The position numbers and the translations under genes are program-made. A DNA stretch of 34,345 nt from Paenibacillus agaridevorans (GTDB lineage: Bacteria; Bacillota; Bacilli; Paenibacillales; Paenibacillaceae), in the NCBI RefSeq assembly GCF_003112455.1, contig NZ_BDQX01000043.1:1-34345 (forward strand), in the 5' to 3' direction. Below the pieces are notes generated by a model. That model was not told the origin of the DNA. It made no database searches and saw nothing but the letters and a program-made list of their open reading frames with translations. The stretch's first letter is position 1, and every line of letters starts with the position of its first letter. Below are positions 7,191-15,398 of this stretch, one piece after another.

Positions 7191-9500
7191 GTGTCCATAA
7201 AAGCCAAGTTATCCTTATCGATCTCCGGTATCGTGGCGATCATTTTGATCCTGAATATCGGGTTTTCTTATTACACGTCGAAGCTGGCGCAAGAGGTCGC
7301 ACTGGAGAGCCAGATGCGCAGCATCGCAGAGCAGCTCGTCGTATCGGTCGATTCTTTTGAGAATGTTCGCGTCCAGATCGACATCGAGCTGGCCGAGCAG
7401 CTTCGGTTCGCGGCTCTAGCCGCAAAGGGGCGTCTGGATCCCGATATCCGCAATATTAGCAATGACGACTTAATCAACCTGAGCAAAGAGCTCGGACTGC
7501 ATGACATTACGTTATGGCAACGAATCGACGATGAGATCGTATCCGTTCGATCCTCCAATAAGGAAGAATTGAATCTCAATTCAAGCTCATGGGATTACTG
7601 GAATACCGCATTCCATCAATTAATGGACTTAAAGCCCGTTACCGTAAAGGAAGGACTGGCGATGGAGCACTTCTACTCCGGACCGATCAACTACGCCGTG
7701 TCCAATCCTAACGAGATCAACAAGTGGGGGTATTATTACGACGGCTCCACCAATTACATGATTAATACAATCGTCAACGCGCAGCAGACAACAAAGTTCA
7801 ATCTCGTCGACGGTACAAATTCTCTGGTGAAACAGCTGGTTACGTTCCAGAATAGCTTGCTTGAGATTACGGGATTCAACCCCGACTTTTTCGGAAAGAA
7901 AAAAATTATTAAAATGAAAAAGGATATTCCTGTCTACAATCTGGATGTCAGGGACATTATGTTCGGCGACTATACCTACAGCCATCCGGACGAAGACGCC
8001 GTGCACATTCAGACCGCGCTCAAAAAGAACGAGATGGTCTTCGACAAGTTCGAGGCTAACGGCAAAAAGGTGATCCGAAGCTTCATCCCTGTGGTAACGG
8101 GTGCTCCTTATGTCATTGGGGTCGCATTCGACGAAGAGGAGCTCATGAAGCCCTTGCGCCAACAGTTGCTTGTCCACTCGCTCATCTCTCTCGGTCTCGT
8201 GCTTCTGGCGATGGGAGCGAGTTATGTCATCGCAGGATATATGCTGCGTTCTCTGCATGAAATTATGTCCAAGGTAAACGCAATGTCGATAGGCAACTTC
8301 AGCGACCCCATCTCGATCCGCAACAAGGACGAGATCGGCCTGCTGGCCGCGAGGGTCAATTCCATGGGCACCAACCTGCTGAAATATACGACCCAGCTCA
8401 AGGACACGGCAAACGAGCTGCAGAGCACGAAGCAATATCTGGAGTCGTTCGTCAATAATACGTCGGACGCCATTCATGTCGTCGACTTGGACTACAACAT
8501 TATTCAGGTCAACAATGCCTTCGAGCGGATGTACGGTTGGAAGATGGACGAAGTGCTTGGTCATCCAACCCCTAATCTTCCCGATGAATATGCAAGCGAA
8601 AAGCTCGCCATCATGAACAAGGTGCTGTACGGCGATTCCGTAACGGATTACGAGACCGTCCACCTTACCAAGTCAGGGGAGCGGATCGATGTCAGCATGA
8701 CGGTATCTGCCATCCGCGACGAGGAGGAGCAGATCGTCGCCATCGCCACGATCTCTCGTAATATTACGTCACGCAAGCAAGCGGAAGAAATGCTGAGGCG
8801 CTCCGAGAAGCTGTCCATCATCGGACAACTCGCGGCCGGCGTTGCCCACGAGGTTCGCAACCCGCTCACTACGCTGCGCGGATTTGTGCAATTGCACAAG
8901 CAGACCGGCACCTTGTCGGAAACGCATCTGGACCTCATGTTGTCCGAGCTAGACGACATCAATATGATCGTCAGCGAATTCCTGGTGCTCGCCAAGCCGC
9001 AAGCCAACCAATATGCACGGGTCGAGATTGTTCCCATCATCAGAGACATCGTGATGATTATGGAATCGGAGGCGCGGTTAAACGGGATTATGCTATCTTA
9101 TGAGGCTGAGGAGAATATACCGGATGTTTTCGTTGTGGGCAGCCAGATCAAACAAGTCATGATCAACCTCATCAAGAACGGCATCGAGGCGATGCCGGGC
9201 GGCGGCGGCAAGCTCGATATTCGTGTTGCCCCTGCAGAAAAGGATGAGGTCGTCATTCAAGTCATCGACCAAGGCTACGGCATCTCCGAAGAGGATTTGC
9301 CGCGACTGTGCGAGCCGTTCTTTACGAGCAAGAGCCAGGGCTACGGACTGGGCCTTATGGTATGCCAGCAAATCATCGACAATCACAAGGGCAGCCTCTC
9401 CTTCTGCAGCACGCTTGGAGCAGGAACTTGCGTCGAGGTGCGGCTGCCCGCAGCCCCGCCTCTGAATACCGATGCGACAGCGTCGCCCGAAGACGCGTAA
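7191..9500 (+). CDS. Membrane sensor histidine kinase (extracytoplasmic sensor, HAMP, PAS, HisKA, HATPase)
   Basis: A 769-residue kinase. TM1 is at about residues 9-27, then a ~300-residue outer sensor resembling CHASE4-type domains, TM2 near 328-350, a HAMP linker to about 400, a PAS domain near 413-535, the dimerisation/phosphoacceptor helix with HEVRNPLTTLRGF (His553), and an ATPase domain with the N box NLIKNGIEAMPGGGG, G1 DQGYGI and G2 GYGLGLMVCQ. No response regulator gene lies beside it. Such orphan PAS-HisKA kinases in spore formers often feed the sporulation phosphorelay (KinA-E type); this is inference. The start is GTG at 7191 after AGGGGG. mqnB follows after only 20 bases, so the two are likely one operon. 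Confidence 0.95.
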   Translation: MSIKAKLSLSISGIVAIILILNIGFSYYTSKLAQEVALESQMRSIAEQLVVSVDSFENVRVQIDIELAEQLRFAALAAKGRLDPDIRNISNDDLINLSKELGLHDITLWQRIDDEIVSVRSSNKEELNLNSSSWDYWNTAFHQLMDLKPVTVKEGLAMEHFYSGPINYAVSNPNEINKWGYYYDGSTNYMINTIVNAQQTTKFNLVDGTNSLVKQLVTFQNSLLEITGFNPDFFGKKKIIKMKKDIPVYNLDVRDIMFGDYTYSHPDEDAVHIQTALKKNEMVFDKFEANGKKVIRSFIPVVTGAPYVIGVAFDEEELMKPLRQQLLVHSLISLGLVLLAMGASYVIAGYMLRSLHEIMSKVNAMSIGNFSDPISIRNKDEIGLLAARVNSMGTNLLKYTTQLKDTANELQSTKQYLESFVNNTSDAIHVVDLDYNIIQVNNAFERMYGWKMDEVLGHPTPNLPDEYASEKLAIMNKVLYGDSVTDYETVHLTKSGERIDVSMTVSAIRDEEEQIVAIATISRNITSRKQAEEMLRRSEKLSIIGQLAAGVAHEVRNPLTTLRGFVQLHKQTGTLSETHLDLMLSELDDINMIVSEFLVLAKPQANQYARVEIVPIIRDIVMIMESEARLNGIMLSYEAEENIPDVFVVGSQIKQVMINLIKNGIEAMPGGGGKLDIRVAPAEKDEVVIQVIDQGYGISEEDLPRLCEPFFTSKSQGYGLGLMVCQQIIDNHKGSLSFCSTLGAGTCVEVRLPAAPPLNTDATASPEDA

Positions 9501-9520
9501 GAGCAGGAGGAATGAGATAG

Positions 9521-10360
9521 ATGGATTCCTATCACCTAACATTGAATACAGCTTCGTCTCAAGCGAGCGTATGGCGAGCGCTTAACGTGCTTATCGTAAC
9601 CGCCGTCGACGCCGAACGCGATGCCGTGCTGCGCGGTCTCTCATCAAGTTGCGGAGCCTCGCCAAGAGATGGAGATATTATAGCAACTGATGAGAGACAC
9701 GAAAGACAGGCCTCTGTTAAGGACGAAATAGACAGCAGCACAGCCGTTCGCTTTGAGGTCATCGCCGCTGGCGTCGGACCTGCCTACGCCGCAGCCGGCA
9801 CGGCTAAGGCACTCGCGCGCGGCAATTACGACCTCGTCATCAGCACAGGCATCGGCGGCGGTTTCCCAGGCGTTGCCGCCATCGGGTCGCTAGTCGTCGC
9901 CGATGCCATCGTCGCAGCGGATCTCGGCGCAGAGACGGCGGAAGGCCAGCTCACGCTCGACGAACTTGGTTTCGGCACGTCCCGCGGGCTCGTCTCCGCC
10001 GAATGGAGCGCCAGAATTGCAGCGGCGCTCCAGGCCGCCGGGCTGGAAGCGGCGCTGGCCCCGATACTGTCCGTCTCTCTGGCGACGGGCCGGGCCGAGA
10101 CGGCTCAGTTGCGCGGGAGGCTCGTACCGGGCGCTGCCGCCGAAGGTATGGAAGGCTACGGCGTCGCGGTCGCCGCAGAGAGCTTCGGCGTCGCATGCGC
10201 AGAGCTCCGCGCCATCTCCAACGCCGTCGGTCCGCGCGACCGGGAGGCTTGGCGGATCGGCGATGCTCTCCGCTCGTTGGAGCATGCTTTTGGCGCCATT
10301 GCATCTGCATGGCGCAGACTGGATAAAGCTGCGGCGGAAAGCGGCGGTCCAGGGGTGTAA
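9521..10360 (+). CDS. mqnB: Futalosine hydrolase
   Basis: Nucleoside-phosphorylase-fold enzyme that removes adenine (from futalosine it removes hypoxanthine) to give dehypoxanthine futalosine in the futalosine route to menaquinone. The 279-residue chain has LNVLIVTAVDAERDAVLRG near the N-terminus, GVGPAYAAAGTAKAL, the purine-binding STGIGGGFPG and a C-terminal VACAELRAISNAVGPRDREA segment that fits the MqnB consensus (ISN.VGPRDR..W). A ~30-residue low-similarity insert follows residue 40. AGGAGG sits 10 bases before the ATG at 9521. mqnD follows on the same strand, but after a 900-bp repeat-filled gap. Confidence 0.92.
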   Translation: MDSYHLTLNTASSQASVWRALNVLIVTAVDAERDAVLRGLSSSCGASPRDGDIIATDERHERQASVKDEIDSSTAVRFEVIAAGVGPAYAAAGTAKALARGNYDLVISTGIGGGFPGVAAIGSLVVADAIVAADLGAETAEGQLTLDELGFGTSRGLVSAEWSARIAAALQAAGLEAALAPILSVSLATGRAETAQLRGRLVPGAAAEGMEGYGVAVAAESFGVACAELRAISNAVGPRDREAWRIGDALRSLEHAFGAIASAWRRLDKAAAESGGPGV

Positions 10361-10391
10361 TCGAGCCCGACGGCATTGGCGAGGGTTGTAC

Positions 10392-10484
10392 TTGCCTCCT
10401 GAGGCAAGGAACCAACCGCCCTGCGGCTGGCGGCTGGTGCTAACGACCGCCTGAGGCAGGCAACCAACCGCCCTGCGGCTGGCG
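10392..10484 (+). repeat. Duplicated ~40-bp GC-rich unit
   Basis: Two copies, 10392-10432 and 10445-10484, share CTGAGGCA followed by AACCAACCGCCCTGCGGCTG and GCG. Each begins with an internal palindrome (TTGCCTCCTGAGGCAA; CCGCCTGAGGCAGG). Confidence 0.75.
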
Positions 10485-10541
10485 CAAACGCTAACGGACA
10501 TGAGAGACGCTAATCGTCAAATATAGGCCGATTTCGAATTC

Positions 10542-10624
10542 TAACGGACATAGGCGACCTTATTGGCACGTTTCCCATCACGTTTCGACATTGTGGGGCC
10601 CAATAACGTCGCTCATGTCCGTTA
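10542..10624. repeat. Family B inverted repeat
   Basis: Arms of 25 bp, 10542-10566 and 10600-10624, match at 22 of 25 positions. The outer ends are TAACGGACAT and ATGTCCGTTA. The loop is 33 bases. The same ends recur at 10492, 13251, 19953-20135 and in the array at 10664. Confidence 0.85.
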
Positions 10625-10663
10625 CGTTTCTATAATTGTACGAATCGCCAATATAGAGTCGCT

Positions 10664-11068
10664 GATGTCCGTTAGATTGGCTGAATCGCACTCACTGAGC
10701 ACTGATGTCCGTTAGATTGGATGAATCGCACACACTGAGCGATGATGTCCATTAGATTAGCTGAATCGCACACACTGAGCGATGATGTCCGTTAGATTGG
10801 CTGAATCGCACACACTGAGCACACATGTCCATTAGATTGGATGAATCGCACACACTGGGCATTGATGTCCGTTAGAGGTTGGCAGAATTGCACCAACTGG
10901 GTGTTGATGTCCGTGAGATTGGATGAATCGCACACACTGAGCGATGATGTCCGTTAGAGAATGGCTGAATCGCACACTCCGAGTATTGATGTCCGTGAGA
11001 TTGGCTGAATCGCACACACTGAGCGATGACTCCGATACTGATTGGTTAAGTCGCACCTACTGGTCGCT
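10664..11068 (+). repeat. 40-bp tandem repeat array, about ten units
   Basis: Units start at 10664, 10704, 10744, 10784, 10824, 10864, 10906, 10946, 10988 and 11028, with period 40-42. Consensus blocks are GATGTCCGTTAGATTGG, then (C/A)TGAATCGCACACACTGAGC and four variable bases. The last unit is degraded. Units abut directly, with no unique spacers. Confidence 0.9.
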
Positions 11069-11261
11069 GATGCCTGGTAGGCATCTCGCCAGATTACGAG
11101 CTGCCACTGCAGCCTATGTTCCGCAGTCTAGTGTGTTGCTTCATTATCGCGAAACGACGAGATGAGTGACCGTCATCGTCTTCCATCCAATAGAGCAAGA
11201 AGCCCCGGCGCCTAGCGCGCAGGGGCCATATTTCCAGCTTGAGAGGAGCTTGCAAAACAAC

Positions 11262-12155
11262 ATGAATATCGCATATTCTCCTTGTCCGAACGACACCTTT
11301 ATCTTTCATGCGTGGGCGCATGGCCTCGTACCCGGTGCGCCGGAACTCAACGTTACTTATGCCGATATCGACATTACCAATCACCTGGCCGCGCGGCGCG
11401 AAGGGCCCGAGGTGATGAAAATCTCCTACGCCGCCCTCCCGTGGGTGCTTGAGCATTATCGGCTGATCCCGTGCGGCGGTGCCTTGGGACGAGGCTGCGG
11501 TCCGCTTGTTCTGACGAGAGAGCCGATTGCGGGCTCCGCCGAAGGCGACCAAACAGCCACTGACACAAGTCCGCTATACGCGGTCGCCTTCCGCGGGGAC
11601 AGCCTCGCCGGAAAAACAGTCGCCGTGCCGAGCAATCGTTCCACCGCCTATATGCTGTTTCGGTTATGGGCCGATCAGCAAGTGCCCGGTGGCGTAGGAG
11701 AGATCGTCGTCATGCCCTTCCACGAGATTATGCCCGCCGTTCGCGAAGGTCGCGTCGATGCCGGGCTAGTGATTCACGAAGCCCGCTTTACCTATGGCGA
11801 CTACGGCCTATCCATGCTGGTCGATCTCGGCAGCTGGTGGGAGTACGACACAGGGCTTCCCATCCCGCTCGGCGCCATCATCGCCCGCTGCGATCTGGAT
11901 GCCGATGCAATCGGCGATTGGATTCGTGCCTCGCTCGATTACGCCTGGAGCCGCCCGGACGCTTCGCGCGACTATGTAATGGCCCATGCGCAGGAGCTCT
12001 CCCCCCAGGTTGCGCAATCGCATATCGAGCTTTATGTCAACGAATTCAGCCGCGATCTCGGCGAGGCAGGTTTTGCCGCTATCGAGTCGCTGCTGGGAAG
12101 GGCCGCGAAGCAAGGCCTTGTGCCGGAATTCGATCTCGGTTTGCTAAGAAGATAG
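11262..12155 (+). CDS. mqnD: 1,4-dihydroxy-6-naphthoate synthase
   Basis: Enzyme that turns cyclic dehypoxanthine futalosine into 1,4-dihydroxy-6-naphthoate, a late step of the futalosine menaquinone pathway; it has a periplasmic-binding-protein fold. The 297-residue chain starts MNIAYSPCPNDTFIFHAW, the typical MqnD N-terminus, and continues with DIDITNHLA, KISYAALPWVLEHYRLIPCGGALGRG split over two segments, AVPSNRSTAYMLFRLW and DAGLVIHEARFTY, all in family order. The ATG at 11262 has AGAGGAG 12 bases upstream; the frame is open further upstream, but the family begins here. With mqnB it shows that this organism makes menaquinone by futalosine rather than the classical Men route. Confidence 0.94.
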   Translation: MNIAYSPCPNDTFIFHAWAHGLVPGAPELNVTYADIDITNHLAARREGPEVMKISYAALPWVLEHYRLIPCGGALGRGCGPLVLTREPIAGSAEGDQTATDTSPLYAVAFRGDSLAGKTVAVPSNRSTAYMLFRLWADQQVPGGVGEIVVMPFHEIMPAVREGRVDAGLVIHEARFTYGDYGLSMLVDLGSWWEYDTGLPIPLGAIIARCDLDADAIGDWIRASLDYAWSRPDASRDYVMAHAQELSPQVAQSHIELYVNEFSRDLGEAGFAAIESLLGRAAKQGLVPEFDLGLLRR

Positions 12156-12234
12156 CCTATTCGTGACCTAACGGCTGCCAGCATCTCTTGACTTCGCTTG
12201 TCTATGAGAAGGAACTGGCTTCCCTGTACTACCT

Positions 12235-12300
12235 GAGGTGAAATGGCTGTCGCCGTCCTTTGGCAGATCAGCAAGTTGCATTCCGAGAAATGTAAAGGAA
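12235..12300 (+). repeat. Family C hairpin element, copy 3
   Basis: Starts GGTGAAATGGCTGTCGCCG, has a hairpin around CCTTTGG and continues CAGCAAGTTGCATTCCGAGAAAT. It lies between mqnD and the terminator at 12339. Confidence 0.75.
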
Positions 12301-12338
12301 GTATATCGAAAATCTTATACTTCCTATAATTGCACAAA

Positions 12339-12375
12339 GACCGTCAGGCTCAAACCGCCTGACGGTCCTTTCTGT
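12339..12375. terminator. Terminator hairpin between mqnD and sspH, probably bidirectional
   Basis: Perfect 11-bp stem GACCGTCAGGC / GCCTGACGGTC with loop TCAAACC, followed by CTTTCT on the plus strand; on the minus strand the stem is followed by TTTGTG. The genes on both sides converge on it. Confidence 0.85.
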
Positions 12376-12399
12376 GCCAGCGGATATCGAAAATGCCGA

Positions 12400-12636
12400 T
12401 TAACCCTCGCTCTGAACCCTGCACGCGATTTCCTCGATCTCCATGGCCACTTGAGAATCAGGTTCGCTGAGAGTTCGTACGGGAACTTCCATTTCTTGAT
12501 TCGGCTGATCGAGCGGATAGATTCTGGCCGTCTCGTTCTGCTCATCCACATGTTGGATGTAAATGCGAACGCCGTTGTACTCCACATGTTCCATTATGGG
12601 AGAATCCGCGATTTCCTGGGCTCGTTGAATATTCAC
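12400..12636 (-). CDS. sspH: H-type small acid-soluble spore protein
   Basis: SspH-type minor spore protein, made in the forespore and packed in the spore core. The 78-residue chain starts (M)NIQRAQEIADSPIMEHVEY and contains VRIYIQHVDEQNETARIYPL and EVPVRTL, the family core. Known SspH proteins are about 59 residues; here about 18 extra residues (from about SEPDSQVAMEIEEI onward) follow the core. The start is GTG at 12636 with AGGAGG nine bases upstream. It lies 97 bases after the VOC gene on the same strand. Its presence shows that the organism forms endospores. Confidence 0.9.
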   Translation of the reverse strand: MNIQRAQEIADSPIMEHVEYNGVRIYIQHVDEQNETARIYPLDQPNQEMEVPVRTLSEPDSQVAMEIEEIACRVQSEG

Positions 12637-12733
12637 CTGATATTCCCTCCTCTGCTGCTAATCATTAGATTGTTTGCTTCGGAGGAAATTTCTATACGTC
12701 GACAACCAGCCCTCTTGCCATCCGGCATTCTTG

Positions 12734-13072
12734 TCACGCAAGAACCTCTACAGTAAATCCTCCTGGAGCTTCTACATAGAACGTCCAGCCATGCGATCTT
12801 TGGGGAGGCTCGACGTCGAAGCCGTCGCTTTTCAATCGTTGATTGATCTCGTTCACTTTCTCCTCGTTCTCCTGTATGAATCCAATATGGAATGTGCCAG
12901 GATAGCTGACTTGCGTCCCTCTCATCAACGTGAGCACCAACCCGTCGTCATCGAATAAAGCCGCAAATGAATTCCCGCGCCCTCCCCCGTCTTTTAATCC
13001 AAAGTACTTCTGCAGAAAATCCCTTGCGGCCGCGACGTCGGTAACTGTGAGGTTAACATGATTCAGTTTCAT
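12734..13072 (-). CDS. VOC family protein (glyoxalase/bleomycin-resistance fold)
   Basis: A 112-residue single-module-pair VOC protein beginning MKLNHVNLTVTDVAAARDFL and ending EAPGGFTVEVL, the two typical ends of the paired beta-alpha-beta-beta-beta fold. Putative metal ligands are His5, a His in TFHIGF and the Glu of the terminal VEV strand. Members range from glyoxalases and dioxygenases to antibiotic-binding proteins, so no substrate can be named. Start ATG at 13072 has AAGGGAG upstream. It probably forms its own unit or reads into sspH. Confidence 0.88.
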   Translation of the reverse strand: MKLNHVNLTVTDVAAARDFLQKYFGLKDGGGRGNSFAALFDDDGLVLTLMRGTQVSYPGTFHIGFIQENEEKVNEINQRLKSDGFDVEPPQRSHGWTFYVEAPGGFTVEVLA

Positions 13073-13415
13073 AAGCCACTCTCCCTTCTATTCGCACCCT
13101 TTTCATGATTAGCCTATCACATTGATGCAAGAGGGAAGCTTTTCATCGCAACTTATTGGAGGAGCAACAGAAACCCGTCACTTACGTCTAAGGTTCTTCA
13201 CGACCGATCCCGCTCTCTACCATGAAGGAGCTTTGCTGTAATCAACGCAGTAATGTCCGTTACATTTCCGCCCGCCCCACCCGCCGGCACACCTGCCCGT
13301 TTTGCAGCTCATCGGGCGTTTTTGACATAAAAAAACCGCGCATCCTCGGGGAATCCCCCTCGAATGCACGGTATATTTGTGCCCTGCAAAGGCTGAAAAG
13401 CTTTATGCCCGGCTG
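13073..13415. other. Intergenic stretch with a single family-B end and the arsR terminator
   Basis: No gene seen. It contains ATGTCCGTTACATTTCCGCC near 13252-13271, followed by a C-rich stretch that also follows the family-B element near 20126, so a ~60-bp unit is shared. The arsR terminator is at 13328-13372. Confidence 0.6.
13328..13372 (-). terminator. Terminator of the SRPBCC-arsR operon
   Basis: On the minus strand a ~19-bp stem pairs ACCGTGCATTCGAGGGG with CCCCGAGGATGCGCGGT (two mismatches) and ends in TTTTTTT. It lies 43 bases after the arsR stop. Confidence 0.9.
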
Positions 13416-13805
13416 CTAAAGACCTGATTCGCTTGTGTCGGGGTCACTAACCGGGACTGGTTTCGGTCCTGTGGCAATGCTCTCTTCTCCCGATTCCACG
13501 TAATGCTTCAGCACGGACAACTTGTTCTCCCAGTAACGGTCGAAGTAAGACAGCCATCGCTTTAGCTCCGACAACGGCTCCGCGTTAAGCCGATAACGCG
13601 TCTCGCGGCCCACCTTCCGGTCTTTCACCAGTCCGGCATCGGACAGCACCTTCAGATGTTTCGACACGGCCGTCCTGCTAATAGGGAAGTGGCCGCTTAT
13701 CGCTCCTACGGGCATTTCTTCCGCGCTCAGCAGATGCAACAGCTCCCGCCTGGTAGGATCGGCAATGGCCTGGAATATATCAGCCTTAGGCTGCGGCGCC
13801 CCCAT
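13416..13805 (-). CDS. ArsR family transcriptional regulator
   Basis: A 129-residue winged-helix repressor. The recognition region DIFQAIADPTRRELLHLL, then GAISGHFPISRTAVSKHL and LVKDRKVGRETRYRL, is the ArsR/SmtB fold of the SRPBCC-linked subgroup. No metal-binding ELCVC-type cysteines are present, so metal sensing is unlikely. Its ATG at 13805 lies five bases after the stop of the SRPBCC gene, so the two are translated from one message. It probably represses this operon through the palindrome at 14289-14304 (inference). Confidence 0.93.
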   Translation of the reverse strand: MGAPQPKADIFQAIADPTRRELLHLLSAEEMPVGAISGHFPISRTAVSKHLKVLSDAGLVKDRKVGRETRYRLNAEPLSELKRWLSYFDRYWENKLSVLKHYVESGEESIATGPKPVPVSDPDTSESGL

Positions 13806-13810
13806 GTGCT

Positions 13811-14239
13811 TTATTGTCCTGCGTACTCGGCCAGCTTCTTAACGATGCCGACCCAGCCGCCAGCCATACGTTCACGGACGACAGCATGTTTCTCGCCGAA
13901 GGATGTTGCCGTATTCTCGTCCCAGCCTCCATGCGTCAGCGTGAAGTTCGTGCCGCCTGCCGTCTCCTCCAGCTGGAACGTCACCGTCCAGTCCTTGTCC
14001 CACGAAAACGCGAGCCGATTAGGAGGATCCAGCTCGATCACCTCGCAGCGCGATTTCCCGAAAGGACCCGCCTCCAGATGGAAGACATGTCCCAGCTCCG
14101 CCTGGAAATCATTCGGCATAAACCAAGCCGCAATCCCCTCCGAGGTCGCTACAGCTTCCCACACCTTGTCTGGCGGCGCCGCAATAAAAACCTGCTGAAC
14201 GACGTCTTCCAGCTTCGTTGAAGATCCATTATTGTCCAT
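13811..14239 (-). CDS. SRPBCC (AHSA1-like) domain protein
   Basis: A 142-residue START/Bet v1-like protein of the AHSA1 subgroup; the domain has a hydrophobic ligand pocket. Typical segments are QQVFIAAPPDKVWEAVATSE, GIAAWFMPNDF, CEVIELDPPNRLAFSW, TFTLTHGGW-like FTLTHGGW and MAGGWVGIVKKLAEY. Homologues are very often paired with an ArsR regulator, as here, but their ligands are mostly unknown. Start is uncertain: ATGs at 14239, 14245 and 14260 are in frame; the GAGAGGCAGGA stretch best fits 14239. First gene of the operon. Confidence 0.92.
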   Translation of the reverse strand: MDNNGSSTKLEDVVQQVFIAAPPDKVWEAVATSEGIAAWFMPNDFQAELGHVFHLEAGPFGKSRCEVIELDPPNRLAFSWDKDWTVTFQLEETAGGTNFTLTHGGWDENTATSFGEKHAVVRERMAGGWVGIVKKLAEYAGQ

Positions 14240-14288
14240 GAACATTCCTGCCTCTCGCATTGTAATGCTTAATCATTTCGCTCAATAG

Positions 14289-14342
14289 GAAACCTTAAGG
14301 TTTCACATTCGAATTATATGACACCCAAAGGTTTCATGTCAA
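14289..14342 (-). promoter_or_regulatory. Promoter and operator of the SRPBCC-arsR operon
   Basis: On the minus strand TTGACA (14337-14342) and TATAAT (14313-14318) are 18 bases apart: both hexamers are perfect consensus. A perfect 16-bp palindrome GAAACCTTAAGGTTTC (14289-14304) sits just downstream, near the transcription start. A second copy of the AAGGTTTC half lies in the spacer at 14327-14335. The layout fits autorepression by the ArsR protein. Confidence 0.85.
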
Positions 14343-14425
14343 GCATGCCCTATGAACAGAAATTTCCAAACCCCGCAAGTACGGGCAAATTCGCTCATTC
14401 ATCTCAAGCCGTTTACAATTGGCGA

Positions 14426-14454
14426 TTGACGTATGCGCTTACGATATGAATAAT
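14426..14454 (+). promoter_or_regulatory. Likely promoter of the carbonic anhydrase gene
   Basis: TTGACG (14426-14431) and AATAAT (14449-14454) with a 17-base spacer, about 58 bases before the gene. Reasonable match to a vegetative promoter. Confidence 0.55.
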
Positions 14455-14512
14455 AAAAGACAGCCTATTTAAACATCATGCCTAAATATCTACAGAATCG
14501 AGGAGATGCTCC

Positions 14513-15091
14513 ATGTCTATCGTACCTCAGCTTATGGAGTTTAATAAGCAATTCGTCGAGGAGAAACAATACGAGGCCTACTTAACCGATAAGTTCCCGG
14601 AGAAAAAAATTGCCATTCTCACCTGTATGGATACACGTCTTTTCGAGCTGCTGCCCAAAGCGTTGAACCTTCGCAACGGCGACGCCAAATTCATCAAGAA
14701 CGCCGGCGCCATTTTGACGCAGCCGTTCGGAAGCGCCATGCGCAGCATTCTGGTAGCCGTCTATGAGCTTGGCGCACGAGAAGTGCTCGTGATCGGCCAT
14801 CACGGCTGTGGTATGACTAATCTGGATGCTAAAGGCATGATTGCCAAGTTCAGCGAGCATGGCATCGATCCGCTGGCCGTACAGACGCTGGAAAATGCCG
14901 GCATCCGCATGGAACGTTTCCTCAGGGGCTTCAGCAGCGCGGAGGAAGGCGTCATGCACAGCGTGCGTATGATCCGCAATCACCCGCTGTTCCCGAAAGC
15001 CATTCCTGTTCACGGATTTGTGATCCATCCCGAGACGGGCGAGCTGGAAGTCATCGTGGAAGATTACAGGGAAGAAACTCCTCAATTGTAA
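14513..15091 (+). CDS. Beta-carbonic anhydrase
   Basis: Zinc enzyme that interconverts CO2 and bicarbonate in the cytoplasm. The 192-residue chain has the zinc/catalytic motif CMDTR (Cys38, Asp40, Arg42) and GHHGCGM with His96 and Cys99 as further zinc ligands. The overall form, with FIKNAGAILTQPFGSAMRSI and a C-terminal VHGFVIHPETGELEVI, matches the short bacterial beta class (YvdA-like). GAGGAG lies before the ATG at 14513. It is monocistronic, with its own promoter and terminator. Confidence 0.93.
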   Translation: MSIVPQLMEFNKQFVEEKQYEAYLTDKFPEKKIAILTCMDTRLFELLPKALNLRNGDAKFIKNAGAILTQPFGSAMRSILVAVYELGAREVLVIGHHGCGMTNLDAKGMIAKFSEHGIDPLAVQTLENAGIRMERFLRGFSSAEEGVMHSVRMIRNHPLFPKAIPVHGFVIHPETGELEVIVEDYREETPQL

Positions 15092-15160
15092 ACCCGCCGA
15101 CTTTTCTCACATCTGCATAACGACAGGCGAGCGTTGACAGTTGCCCGTCCTTTTTAACCG

Positions 15161-15187
15161 GTTCGCCATTTGGCGGGCTTTTTTTTT
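15161..15187 (+). terminator. Terminator of the carbonic anhydrase gene
   Basis: Stem GTTCGCC / GGCGGGC (two G-T pairs) with loop ATTT, then nine T. The rest of the gap to 15398 holds only a 12-bp palindrome, GCTTTGCAAAGC at 15255-15266. Confidence 0.85.
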
Positions 15188-15398
15188 TGCTAAAAGTTGA
15201 TCACTCCTGTTGGCGATAATATCTACCTCAACCTCATGCTTCCGAAGCGGCTTTGCTTTGCAAAGCTGAAGGTCGCTCATCTTCGAAAGGCCTCGATAGA
15301 GGTTTTCTCACCTTAGGACAATTCAGAACGGGAGCATTCGCCTATCCCCCGCATATGTTGAACGATAACGGTTCTGCTTATGACGAGGGGGAATGGGG

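Larger units (their letters stand above)
10361..11261. other. Repeat-filled gap between mqnB and mqnD
   Basis: About 900 bases with no credible gene. In order it holds a duplicated GC-rich unit (10392-10484), a family-B inverted repeat (10542-10624), the 40-bp tandem array (10664-11068), then about 190 unremarkable bases leading into mqnD. Confidence 0.8.

Noticed and set aside
10664..11068. Possible CRISPR array
   Set aside because: Units of 40-42 bp abut directly without unique spacers, and no cas genes are present.
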